Source: an uncultured Paracoccaceae bacterium
GTDB taxonomy: Bacteria > Pseudomonadota > Alphaproteobacteria > Rhodobacterales > Rhodobacteraceae
Direction of reading: 5' to 3'
Length of the DNA stretch: 55,236 nt
Assembly: GCA_937916485.1 (NCBI GenBank)
Contig: CALFSV010000145.1
Location: forward strand, 1 to 55,236
In this document: one piece after another, positions 37,682-45,798 of the stretch
Position numbering within the stretch: position 1 is the first letter of the stretch
How the letters are laid out: every line of letters starts with the position of its first letter
Position numbers and translations under genes: made by a program
The notes under the pieces: model-generated
What the model was told of the DNA's origin: nothing
Databases searched by the model: none
Seen by the model: the letters and a program-made list of their open reading frames with translations, nothing else

Positions 37682-38083
37682 TCAGGGCGCTCTCACTTCA
37701 AGTTCAGAGCGGGTCAGAACCCCATCGGAACTCTGATCTGCCCACATGAACAAAGGCGCGGGCCCGTTCAGGAATTCGTCCTTACTGATCCGGCCGTCAT
37801 TGTTTTCGTCGAGAAAAGCAATCTCGGCCAACTGCGTCCGTGCCCGGTGGGCGGCCCAGCGAGGGAAGTCATCTTCTCTCAGGTAACCATCGCCGTTGCG
37901 GTCAATATGCGTCCAGCGTTCGGCCCGGACCTTGTGGAACTCGGCGCGCGAGATAACGCCGTCGCCATTCACGTCGATCCTGTCGAAATTGGCCAAGAGC
38001 TGCTGGATCGCGTCCTGCGACTGCGCAAGGGCGGGCCAGGCGGAGACACAAAACGCGGCGACCAAAAGGGTGGTGCGGAACAT
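37682..38083 (-). CDS. Secreted four-EF-hand protein
   Basis: 133 residues with a signal peptide (LLVAAFCVSAWPALAQ). Four regularly spaced EF-hand loops follow: DVNGDGVISRAE, DRNGDGYLREDD, DENNDGRISKDE and DQSSDGVLTRSE. Each has Asp/Asn ligands, the central Gly and a final acidic residue, so all four can plausibly bind Ca2+, giving a calmodulin-like layout in the periplasm. The ATG at 38083 (AAGGACAG upstream) is chosen over an in-frame start 126 bp upstream, which would destroy the signal peptide. It is the first gene of the operon, divergent from the two-component genes. Confidence 0.9.
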   Translation of the reverse strand: MFRTTLLVAAFCVSAWPALAQSQDAIQQLLANFDRIDVNGDGVISRAEFHKVRAERWTHIDRNGDGYLREDDFPRWAAHRARTQLAEIAFLDENNDGRISKDEFLNGPAPLFMWADQSSDGVLTRSELEVRAP

Positions 38084-38158
38084 CGGTCTGTCCTTTCGCA
38101 ATGCAGCGCGGTTGGGTTTCGACGCATCAAACGTAGGGTCCGAACCCGGAACCCCTTG

Positions 38159-38287
38159 TCGTCGCTTCGATGTCGTCGCTTCGATGAGGGGAAACTGCCG
38201 GCGCGACATTTCAGGGGTGTTTCAGATGTCAGCCCATATGTGTCAAACCGTGACACGGGCCGCCTTTTGCAACATCCTGCAATATCT
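38159..38287. promoter_or_regulatory. Divergent control region of the EF-hand operon and two-component genes
   Basis: Three ordered repeats lie in this 246-bp gap. TCGTCGCTTCGATG occurs twice in perfect tandem (38159-38186). GTGTCA-AACCG-TGACAC is a perfect inverted repeat (38240-38256). TGCAACATCC/TGCAATATCT is a 10-bp head-to-tail repeat (38268-38287), 43 bp before the response-regulator start. Tandem 10-bp repeats are the usual binding mode of OmpR-type regulators, so the last is a candidate self-operator. Confidence 0.5.
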
Positions 38288-38329
38288 TGGCGCTGCCCGT
38301 GCGACCGCAACTGTGGCAAAGTCGATGAC

Positions 38330-39037
38330 ATGAGCGTCAAACCGGAAAGAGTGATCGTCGTCGACGACGACCCCGAACTGCGTGCACTACTGCGCCGGTT
38401 TCTATCCGAGCACGGCTTCGAGACGCGCGCGGTGGACGGTGGCACATCGCTTGACAGGGAACTGTCGCGGAACCCAGCGGATGCCATCGTTCTCGACCTC
38501 ATGATGTCGGGCGAAGACGGGCTGGCCATCTGCAGGCGCCTGCGGGCGGCTGGTGACATGACGCCGATCGTGATGCTGACGGCACGCGGCGATCCGATCG
38601 ACCGCATCATCGGGCTCGAGTCCGGCGCTGACGACTACTTGCCCAAACCTTTCGAGCCCCGCGAACTGGTGGCCCGCCTCTCGGCGGTGCTGCGCCGCAC
38701 GCGAGGTCAGAGTAATTTGCCCACGGACGACGTCGTCACGGTCGGCTCGCTTGAGGTCAATTTCTCGACCCGAACGGTGATGCGCGACGACACGCCACTG
38801 AAATTGTCCAGTCGTGAGTTCGCCCTGCTGGCGGCCTTGGTGCGCAGCCGCGGGCGCCCGCTCAGCCGGGCCCAGCTTATCGACCGCGCGCTTGGCCGCG
38901 ACGCAGAGGTCACCGACCGCGCGGTGGATGTGCAGATCGCGCGCTTGCGGCGTGCGATCGGCGACCGAGCCGATGACGCTGAACTGATCAAGACGGTCTG
39001 GGGTGTGGGCTACGTTCTGGTGGCCGACGGTGCTTGA
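38330..39037 (+). CDS. OmpR-family response regulator
   Basis: 235 residues. Receiver domain 1 to about 120: acidic pair VVDDDPE, phospho-acceptor Asp56 in VLDLMMSGEDG, and Lys106 in YLPKPFEP. The OmpR/PhoB winged helix occupies about 135-235, ending RLRRAIGDRADD then IKTVWGVGYVLVAD. The ATG at 38330 is chosen because everything upstream in frame lies antisense to the EF-hand genes. It is co-translated with the kinase gene (8-bp overlap), and divergent from the EF-hand/exporter operon, its probable target. Confidence 0.94.
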   Translation: MSVKPERVIVVDDDPELRALLRRFLSEHGFETRAVDGGTSLDRELSRNPADAIVLDLMMSGEDGLAICRRLRAAGDMTPIVMLTARGDPIDRIIGLESGADDYLPKPFEPRELVARLSAVLRRTRGQSNLPTDDVVTVGSLEVNFSTRTVMRDDTPLKLSSREFALLAALVRSRGRPLSRAQLIDRALGRDAEVTDRAVDVQIARLRRAIGDRADDAELIKTVWGVGYVLVADGA

Positions 39038-40316
39038 TTCGCTCCTGAAACAGAACATCGCGGTTCTTGCAGCGTCCATCCTTGGCGCTTTGATCGTATC
39101 GCTGGTCCTGATCTCCGGCCTCGTCCTGCGCCCCCAGATCGACCGGTCGGCGGCGGACACGGCCCAGATGATCCGAAGTCTCGAGCTGTCCTTCCGCCAG
39201 ATGGACCCGTTCCAGCAGATCCACTTCGCCGAGGCTCTGCGCGCGACGGAATTGCCTGATGTCCTGGTTGCCGAGACTGCGCCCGAAGACACCAACATGC
39301 AGCGCAGCTGGCATTCGACCTACTTCCTGCGCGTGTTGTCGGAGCGGCACGGAATATCGGCGTCCGACGTTCTGGTCGACGCCGAGGGCCGTGTCTGGGT
39401 CCGTATGCTCACGGCGGATCAGCCCTATTGGCTGTCGCTTCGGGCCTTGCCCGCGACCGATCCGGTTGCCGGTCTCGCGGTTGCGTCGGGGATCGCCCTG
39501 CTGGCCGCCCTTGCAGGTGGCATCACGCTGCAACGGCGGATCGCCCTGCCGTTGAAGCGGCTGGAACAAGCCGTGGGCCGCATGTCCAACCCGTCCGATC
39601 CCTATGACAGCGATATCGAGGGCCCCTGCGAAATCGCAGCGGTTTCCCGCGCTCTGACGGACATGTCAAAACGGCTGCACGCGGCCGAGGCCGACAGGGC
39701 CGTCATGCTGGCCGGCGTCAGTCACGACTTGCGGACGCCCCTCACCAAACTGAGACTGACCCTGGCGATGCTGAAGGATGCCGATCCCGAGCTTGTCGGC
39801 GGGGCAGAGCGCAACGTGATCCGCATTGAGGGCATGCTGGGCCAGTTCCTCGATTTCGCGCGCGGATTCGAGGCCGAAGAGACGCGGGCGGTGCCGCTGA
39901 GGCCCCTGTTGCTACAGGTGGTCGAGTCTTGTGCCGACCCGGCGGCGGTGATCGTCGATGCACCAGCGGATGCCGTGATCTTGGTGAAAGAGTCGGCCCT
40001 GCGGCGCGCGCTCGACAATCTGCTGGCCAACGCCCTGAGGCATGGCGGGCCTCCGGTCGCGCTCCGCGCCCGGACAAGGGACAGGGACCTCACGATCGAC
40101 GTGCAAGATGCTGGGCGCGGCCTTTCGCCCGAGAACGCGCGGGACCTGATGCGCCCCTTTGCCCGCGGAAACGCCGCGCGCGCCGGAGAGGGAACGGGTC
40201 TCGGGTTGGCCATCGTAGATCAGGTGGCGAGGGCACACCGGGGAGAGGTGGAGTTCGAACAGGACGCGGAGACCTTCACGGCCCGCCTTCGCCTTCCCCA
40301 GGCGAACTTTGCCTGA
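39030..40316 (+). CDS. EnvZ-type sensor histidine kinase
   Basis: 428 residues from the GTG at 39030, which overlaps the regulator stop by 8 bp. Two membrane helices (about residues 9-31 and 144-166) enclose a periplasmic sensor of about 110 residues, acidic in parts (ETAPEDTNM). HAMP domain 167-220; H box AGVSHDLRTPLTKL with His232; N box near NLLANALRHGG; and G boxes DAGRGLSP and GEGTGLGLAIV. The ligand is unknown. Because its neighbours bind Ca2+ in the periplasm, it could sense Ca2+, or an EF-hand protein could act on it. Confidence 0.93.
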   Translation: MLDSLLKQNIAVLAASILGALIVSLVLISGLVLRPQIDRSAADTAQMIRSLELSFRQMDPFQQIHFAEALRATELPDVLVAETAPEDTNMQRSWHSTYFLRVLSERHGISASDVLVDAEGRVWVRMLTADQPYWLSLRALPATDPVAGLAVASGIALLAALAGGITLQRRIALPLKRLEQAVGRMSNPSDPYDSDIEGPCEIAAVSRALTDMSKRLHAAEADRAVMLAGVSHDLRTPLTKLRLTLAMLKDADPELVGGAERNVIRIEGMLGQFLDFARGFEAEETRAVPLRPLLLQVVESCADPAAVIVDAPADAVILVKESALRRALDNLLANALRHGGPPVALRARTRDRDLTIDVQDAGRGLSPENARDLMRPFARGNAARAGEGTGLGLAIVDQVARAHRGEVEFEQDAETFTARLRLPQANFA

Positions 40317-40667
40317 GCATGGTCGAGGCTGCCTCTCGCGCCTGAAGGGTCTGCCCGGGACCATGCTGATGCTCGCCGCTTCGCGTCACGACCGACCGCG
40401 TCAGCGCTGCGCCGCAGAAAGTCCGCTTTCCGCCCATCGCATCGCATGCTGCGACTGACATCAAAGCCCTAGAAGGGCTCCAGGCCCCCATTTGCTGCAG
40501 AGATTACGAGCACCCGGAAAAATCCAACCGCCCCCAAGAACCGCACCCACAACGTCCGACTGTGCCAATCCCGCGCCCTGCGCTTGGCCGACGCCGGGAC
40601 CTTTGTTCAAACGACGCAAGCCCCTAGGCGGGCCAGAGAGCTTGCGTCATGTGCAGAGTACCCCGCC
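40317..40667. other. Gap after the two-component genes with inverted repeats
   Basis: 351 bp with no credible gene. It holds two perfect inverted repeats. AGCCCT-AGA-AGGGCT (40465-40479) may weakly terminate the kinase transcript. GACGCAAGC (40613-40621) pairs with GCTTGCGTC (40640-40648) across 18 bp, just beyond the 3' end of the oxidoreductase gene. Parts of 40340-40450 look like worn-out coding sequence. Confidence 0.5.
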
Positions 40668-41825
40668 CTAGCGGAACATCGGCGGGCGGGCGTCAACCCA
40701 GAGCCCGTCTGCTTTGCCCGATTGCGCCACGGCAAAGACCGCCGCCATCGAGCGCAGCCCGTCTTCGGCGCGGGGGTAAAGGTCCGCCGCCGGATCGCAG
40801 GGGCGGCCCTCTTTCTTGGCGCGGATCGCCTCGGCCAGATCGGCGTAGATATTGGCAAAGGCCAGCGGCATTCCTTCGGCATGGCCCACGGTCACCCGGC
40901 TCGCCCGGTCCCCCTCGGGTGACAGGTTGCCCTCGCCCCGCTCGATCACCTCAAGCCGCTTGCCGAGCGGCATGTAATAAAGCTGGTTGGGCTGCTCTTG
41001 CGACCAGCGAAGGCCACCCTTTTCGCCAAAGACCTGAAGCGTCAGGCCGTGCTGCCGCCCGATGGCGATGGACGAGGTCCAAAGCCGCCCCACCGTGCCG
41101 CCGTTCATGCGGAAGTTGACCATGGCGTCATCCTCCAGCACCCGGCTTGGGATGCAGGAGACGCAGTCGGCGGACAGTTTGTCGACCTCTTGCCCGGTCA
41201 CAAAGCTGGCCATGTGCAGGGCGTGGATGCCGCAATCCGCGAACTGGGCCGACACCCCGGCCTGTGCGGGGTCGTACCGCCAGCGAACGCGGGGGTTGTC
41301 GGCGTCGGCGGCGTCAGCGTGATGGCCATGGGCAAACTCGGCCTTGACCAGCCGGATCGCGCCAAGGTCGCCCCGTGCCACCATCGCCCGCATGTGCCGG
41401 ACAAGGGCATAGCCGGTGTAGCCGTAGTTGACCGCGCAGATCTTGCCCGTCTCGCGCGAAAGGCCCACGATCTCTTCTGCCTCTTCGACGGTCATCGTCA
41501 TCGGCTTTTCACACAGGACGTGAAACCCGGCCTCAAGAAAGGCCTTGGTGATGGCGAAATGGGTGGCGTTGGGCGTGGCGACGGTGACCAGATCAACCCG
41601 GTCGTCGCGGGCGGTTTCGCCCGCCAGCATCTCTTGCCAGTCGCCATAGGCCCGGTCGGCGGAAAGGCCAAGGCGCTGGCCATAGGCCCGGCCTTCGGCA
41701 GCCCGATGGTCAAGCGCGCCGGCCACAAAGGCGAAATCGCCATCCAGGCCCGCCCCAAGACGGTGGGCGGGGCCAATCTGGCTGCCTTCGCCGCCACCGA
41801 TCATGCCCCAGTTCAGCTTTGCCAT
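40668..41825 (-). CDS. Gfo/Idh/MocA oxidoreductase
   Basis: 385 residues. NAD(P)-binding start LNWGMIGGGEGSQIGPAHR, catalytic lysine in LCEKPMTMTVEEAEE (about residue 110), and substrate-side ADCGIHALHMASFVTG (about residue 200). It belongs with the inositol/sugar dehydrogenases but the N-terminal GGGEGSQIG form marks a subgroup often found in sugar-acid and inositol loci. It is the last gene of the leftward half of the second inositol-like locus, after the IolE-like gene (12 bp apart). Substrate unknown; a stereoisomer or keto-derivative of inositol is plausible. Confidence 0.88.
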   Translation of the reverse strand: MAKLNWGMIGGGEGSQIGPAHRLGAGLDGDFAFVAGALDHRAAEGRAYGQRLGLSADRAYGDWQEMLAGETARDDRVDLVTVATPNATHFAITKAFLEAGFHVLCEKPMTMTVEEAEEIVGLSRETGKICAVNYGYTGYALVRHMRAMVARGDLGAIRLVKAEFAHGHHADAADADNPRVRWRYDPAQAGVSAQFADCGIHALHMASFVTGQEVDKLSADCVSCIPSRVLEDDAMVNFRMNGGTVGRLWTSSIAIGRQHGLTLQVFGEKGGLRWSQEQPNQLYYMPLGKRLEVIERGEGNLSPEGDRASRVTVGHAEGMPLAFANIYADLAEAIRAKKEGRPCDPAADLYPRAEDGLRSMAAVFAVAQSGKADGLWVDARPPMFR

Positions 41826-41837
41826 TATGCGCTCCTG

Positions 41838-42728
41838 TCAGAACCCGATTGAGGAAAGGTATGTGCGGTTGGCGATTGCATCGCCCTTCGGGTCGACGTC
41901 AAGGGTCGGGTCGCAATCCTGCTCGACCGTGCACCAGCCGTCAAAACCCGCCCCTTCTAGCAGCGCCCGAACGGCGGGGAAATCAACGGCCCCCTGCCCG
42001 AGGTTGCAAAAGATGCCCTGCCCGCAGGCATCATAGAACCCGGTCCGCTTGGCCACCACATCGGCGCGAACCGCCGGGTCGATGTCCTTGAAATGCATAT
42101 AGCTGATCCGGTCCAGATGCCGCTGCATGAATGCAACCGGGTCAAACCCGGCATATACATGATGGCCGGTGTCAAAGCAGATCTTGAGGATGGCCGGATC
42201 AACCTCATCCAGCAGACGCTCCAACTCGGGCTCGAAATCCATGAACCCCGCGGCATGGGCGTGAATGGACGGGATCAGGCCGTATTCCTCGGCCCCCATC
42301 CAGGCGACGGTGGCGATGCGGTCGCGAAAGGCGGCCCATTCGGCGGCGTCCATCTGCTCGGCCTCGGCAGCGCGACCGGCGGTGGGGGCGCGGCGGGCAG
42401 AGATGGAGTCTATCAGGACAAAGTGGCTGGCCCCATGCGCCACAAGCGCCTTGGCGGTGCGGACGGCCCCATCCATGACATCGTCCCATTCGGCCGGATC
42501 GTGGAAGGGGCGAAAGACCACACCACCGATCAGGGTCAGGCCTTCGTCGGCGAGTGCCGGTCCCAGCACATCGGGGTCTTCGGGCATAAAGCCGACGGGA
42601 CCAAGCTCGATCCCGGTATAGCCCGCCTCGGCACAGTCCTTCAGGACCTTTTTCCAAGGTGGATTGCGCGGGTCGGCTGCAAATTCGACGCCCCAGGAAC
42701 ATGGCGCATTACCGATGCGGATAGTCAT
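41838..42728 (-). CDS. IolE-like TIM-barrel isomerase/dehydratase
   Basis: 296 residues of the sugar phosphate isomerase/epimerase (xylose-isomerase-like) superfamily. It starts IRIGNAPCSWGVEFAADP, and metal-ligand strands appear as GYTGIELGP, HAHAAGF, ICFDTGHHVY and YMHFKDIDP, ending WCTVEQDCD. The layout resembles IolE at 22904-23824, but they differ in most positions, so a related substrate such as another inosose is likely. GAGGAGACATC precedes the ATG. It lies between two Gfo/Idh oxidoreductase genes. Confidence 0.88.
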   Translation of the reverse strand: MTIRIGNAPCSWGVEFAADPRNPPWKKVLKDCAEAGYTGIELGPVGFMPEDPDVLGPALADEGLTLIGGVVFRPFHDPAEWDDVMDGAVRTAKALVAHGASHFVLIDSISARRAPTAGRAAEAEQMDAAEWAAFRDRIATVAWMGAEEYGLIPSIHAHAAGFMDFEPELERLLDEVDPAILKICFDTGHHVYAGFDPVAFMQRHLDRISYMHFKDIDPAVRADVVAKRTGFYDACGQGIFCNLGQGAVDFPAVRALLEGAGFDGWCTVEQDCDPTLDVDPKGDAIANRTYLSSIGF

Positions 42729-42737
42729 GATGTCTCC

Positions 42738-43853
42738 TCAGACAGAAGCGACGTCGCACCAGCCACCCTGGGCCTGCGACGCAAAAGCGGCGGCGATAAC
42801 GCGGTTAACCTCCATCCCGTCACGGAAGGTCGGCCAGACGGCAGCACCGGTGTCGATGGCGGTCAGGAAATCCTTTGCCTCGATAATGATCTGGTCCTGA
42901 TAGCCGGTCCCATGGCCCGGCCCCTGACAGAAAAACCGGTAATCGGGATGGGCCGGTCCCGTCAATATCTTGCGAAAGCCCCGCTCGGCCGGGCTGTCGT
43001 CCATCTTGTAAAGCCAGAGGACGTTCTGATCTTCCTGATCGAAGCGGATCGCCCCCCGGGTGCCCTGAACCTCATAGGCATAGCCCATCTTGCGGCCCGT
43101 CGCGATCCGGCTGAAGTGCATCTGACCAAGGGTGCCACTGTCGAACCGGCACATCATCTGGGCCTGATCGTCATTGGTCACGGCGACCGGGCCATCGGGG
43201 CCAGGACGGGTGGCGTGGACCGTCTCAATCTCGGCCATGACCGACCGGATCGGGCCCATCAGGGCCAGCGCCGCGTTGATCATATGCGGGGCCAGATCAC
43301 CCATCGTGCCGTTGGCCTGCCCCTGTGTCCGCCAAGTTGCAGGATCGGCGGGATCGACAAGGAAATCCTCAGTATGTTCGCCCCGGAACCAGGTGATGCG
43401 GCCGATCACCCCGTCCTTGATCAGCTGGCGGGCGTATTGGCTGGCAGGTGTGCGGATGTAGTTAAAGCCGACCATGTTGGGCAGACCGCTGGCCTCGGCT
43501 GCCGTCACCATGGCCTGACTGTCGGCCAGTGAGGCGCCAAGGGGCTTTTCGCAAAAGACCGGCTTGCCTGCCGCAAACGCCGCTTCGGCAATGGCCCGGT
43601 GGGTGGATTGGGGCGAGGCGATCACGACGGCCTCGACCTTAGGGTCGGCCACAAGGACCCGCCAGTCATCGGTCGCACGGGCAAAGCCAAAGGCCGCGCG
43701 GTACCGTTCGGCGCTTTGGGCGCTGTTGGCGGCAACCATCTCAAGCCGGGGACGCAGACGGGTTTCAAACACCGCGCCTACTGCTGCCATTGCGACGGCA
43801 TGGGCCTTGCCCATATAGCCGCCACCCACGATGCCAATCCCGATATCCGTCAT
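42738..43853 (-). CDS. Gfo/Idh/MocA oxidoreductase
   Basis: 371 residues. Rossmann start IGIGIVGGGYMGKAHAVAM, catalytic EKP in FCEKPLGASLADSQ (about residue 98), and TMGDLAPHMINAALALMG (about residue 180). It is the first gene of the leftward half of the second inositol-like locus, directly behind the 18-bp palindrome. The ATG at 43853 (GGA 8 bp upstream) is preferred to the TTG/ATG 18 bp earlier, which would run into the operator spacer. Two different oxidoreductases in one locus suggest either two substrates or successive oxidation/epimerisation. Confidence 0.88.
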   Translation of the reverse strand: MTDIGIGIVGGGYMGKAHAVAMAAVGAVFETRLRPRLEMVAANSAQSAERYRAAFGFARATDDWRVLVADPKVEAVVIASPQSTHRAIAEAAFAAGKPVFCEKPLGASLADSQAMVTAAEASGLPNMVGFNYIRTPASQYARQLIKDGVIGRITWFRGEHTEDFLVDPADPATWRTQGQANGTMGDLAPHMINAALALMGPIRSVMAEIETVHATRPGPDGPVAVTNDDQAQMMCRFDSGTLGQMHFSRIATGRKMGYAYEVQGTRGAIRFDQEDQNVLWLYKMDDSPAERGFRKILTGPAHPDYRFFCQGPGHGTGYQDQIIIEAKDFLTAIDTGAAVWPTFRDGMEVNRVIAAAFASQAQGGWCDVASV

Positions 43854-43864
43854 GTTTGATTCCG

Positions 43865-43882
43865 TTTGCAACCGGTTGCAAA
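43865..43882. promoter_or_regulatory. Perfect 18-bp LacI-type operator between divergent genes
   Basis: TTTGCAACCGGTTGCAAA is a perfect palindrome with a central CG, the classical LacI/GalR-family operator form. It lies 12 bp upstream of the oxidoreductase start and 55 bp upstream of the kinase start, so one dimer could control both arms. It differs from the AATT-centred sites of the first iol operon, implying a different regulator, which is not in the window. Confidence 0.8.
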
Positions 43883-43937
43883 ATTCGTATCCTCAACCGG
43901 AATTTGGTGCAAGTAGGCATTATTGGGGACCCATGAA

Positions 43938-44906
43938 ATGACCGCTATCAAGGGGACATCGTTTCTGGTGATTGGCCGGGCCGGGATGGACCTTTACGCC
44001 GATCCACCTGGCACCCCGATCGAGGCTGCAACCCAGTTCACCTCTGCCCTTGGCGGGTCCTCGGCCAATATCGCCGTCGCACTGGTGCGTCAGGGGGCCA
44101 AGGCCGCCCTTTTGACCCGCGTGTCGGACGATGCCGTTGGCCGTTTCGCCATGGCGCAGCTGGATTTGTACGGGATCGATCGCAGTTTGGTGAGCGTGGT
44201 TGGGGGCGAGGCGCGCAATTCGCTGGCCATTGTCGACACCATGGGCCCGGACACGACAGCGGTGATCTACCGCAATGGTGCTGCGGACTTTGAGATGACC
44301 GAGGCCGATGTCGAATGGGCCGACTATTCCAGCTTTGACGCCCTCGTCACCACCGGAACGGTGCTGGCATCGGGCCCCTCGCGCGGGGCGGCCTTCCGGT
44401 CATTTGACCTTGCGCGACAATCAGGCCTGCCTATCGTGTTCGATATTGATTACCGCCCCTACAGCTGGGCTTCGGCCAATGAGGCAGAGCTGACCTATTC
44501 CCTTGCCGCTGAAATGGCCGATATCATCGTGGGCAACGATGTGGAGTTCGGGTTTCTGGCCGGCAACTATGACAAGGGGCTGGCCGCAGCCGAACGTCTG
44601 GCCGCCGTCAATGACCGGATCGTCGTCTACAAGATGGGCGAAAAGGGCGCGATCACCTTTCAGGGCGGAACCCGGCTGCACACCGGCATTTACCCGGCCA
44701 AGCCGCTCAAGCCGACCGGTGCGGGGGATGCGTTTCTGGGCAGCTTCCTCGCCTCGATCAGCACTGGCAAAAGCCTGCGGGATGCCGTCCTGCGCGGCTC
44801 TGCCGCCGCCGCGATCGTGGTGGGCCGCGTCGGCTGCGCCCCGGCCATGCCAACCGCGGCCGAGCTTGATACATTCTGCGCCGCCAACACGGCCCCCATT
44901 TTCTGA
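43938..44906 (+). CDS. iolC: IolC-like PfkB kinase (5-dehydro-2-deoxygluconokinase family)
   Basis: 322 residues, a single PfkB/ribokinase domain. The N-terminal VIGRAGMDLYADPPG and GGSSANIAVAL closely parallel the kinase half of the fused IolC (GRSSVDLYG, GGSPTNMAAG). The catalytic motif is PTGAGDAFLGSFL (about residue 260). There is no DUF2090 aldolase domain; instead a separate class II aldolase gene follows two genes downstream. It would phosphorylate 5-dehydro-2-deoxygluconate or a close relative. The ATG at 43938 is the best start. Confidence 0.88.
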   Translation: MTAIKGTSFLVIGRAGMDLYADPPGTPIEAATQFTSALGGSSANIAVALVRQGAKAALLTRVSDDAVGRFAMAQLDLYGIDRSLVSVVGGEARNSLAIVDTMGPDTTAVIYRNGAADFEMTEADVEWADYSSFDALVTTGTVLASGPSRGAAFRSFDLARQSGLPIVFDIDYRPYSWASANEAELTYSLAAEMADIIVGNDVEFGFLAGNYDKGLAAAERLAAVNDRIVVYKMGEKGAITFQGGTRLHTGIYPAKPLKPTGAGDAFLGSFLASISTGKSLRDAVLRGSAAAAIVVGRVGCAPAMPTAAELDTFCAANTAPIF

Positions 44907-44945
44907 CCGCGTCTATTGAATGGACGTCTGCTGAAAGGACCTGAC

Positions 44946-45788
44946 ATGCATATCGCCCCCTTCGACAATGCCAACAAGCCCATCGTGGACGTGGACGACG
45001 GTCTGGTCCCACTCAACTACTTCAACATCGTCAAGCTGAGCAAAGGTCAGGCCTTTGACTATCAGGTGCCGGGGTACGAGACCTGCATCGCCCCCGCCAC
45101 AGGGACGCTCGATGTTGAGGTCGAAGGCGTGAACTTTGCCGCCCTTGGCAATCGCGGCGTCGATGTCTGGGACGGAGAGCCTGAGGGCGTCTATGTCCCC
45201 TCCGGCGCCAAGGCCCGCATGATCTGCCTGTCCGACAGCGCCGAAGTCTTTGTTGCCGGGGCCAAGTACGACAAGGTCCTTGATCCCTTCGCCGTGCGCA
45301 GCAGCGAGCTTGATCTGGTGCAATACGGGTCGGACGACACCAAGACCCATCGCAAGATTAAGCATATCCTGGGCCAGAAACAGGCCGACAAGGTGGGCCG
45401 CCTTTTGGTGAGCGAGCTGTTTACGGTGGGTGCGGGCGGCTGGTCGGGCTTTCCGAGCCACAAGCATGACACCAACCGGCTGCCCGACGAAACCCGGCAT
45501 GACGAGACCTACAACTTCCGCTTTCGCCCGAACCACGGATCGGGCCTCCAGATGCTCCAACGCGAGGATGGCAAACCCGGCGACGCCTACCATATCGTCG
45601 ATGGGTCCACGGTCTGCATCGACAAGGGCTATCACCCCTGTGCAGTGCTACCGGGGTACGAGATGTATTACTTTACCATCCTTGGCGGCCTGACCCAGCG
45701 CAGTCTTGTCCAGTACTTCCAGCCCAGCCATGCCTACCAGATCGAGACGATCCCGGGCATCAAGGACATGATCGCCAAGTTCAAGTGA
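44946..45788 (+). CDS. iolB: Second IolB-like isomerase
   Basis: 280 residues, bicupin of the IolB (5-deoxy-glucuronate isomerase) family. Metal-site motifs are present: FPSHKHDTNR, RHDETYNFR and DKGYHPCAVL, then GYEMYYFTILGG. It differs widely from IolB at 21890-22702 (for instance a DDTKTHRKIKH insertion region), so it is a distinct paralog, perhaps for a stereoisomeric deoxy-uronate. AAAGGA precedes the ATG at 44946. It lies between the kinase and aldolase genes. Confidence 0.9.
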   Translation: MHIAPFDNANKPIVDVDDGLVPLNYFNIVKLSKGQAFDYQVPGYETCIAPATGTLDVEVEGVNFAALGNRGVDVWDGEPEGVYVPSGAKARMICLSDSAEVFVAGAKYDKVLDPFAVRSSELDLVQYGSDDTKTHRKIKHILGQKQADKVGRLLVSELFTVGAGGWSGFPSHKHDTNRLPDETRHDETYNFRFRPNHGSGLQMLQREDGKPGDAYHIVDGSTVCIDKGYHPCAVLPGYEMYYFTILGGLTQRSLVQYFQPSHAYQIETIPGIKDMIAKFK

Positions 45789-45798
45789 CGCCACGCAG

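Noticed and set aside
37106..38329. Very long N-terminal extension of the response regulator
   Set aside because: The extension is antisense to two genes with signal peptides and EF-hands. The receiver domain starts normally at the ATG at 38330.
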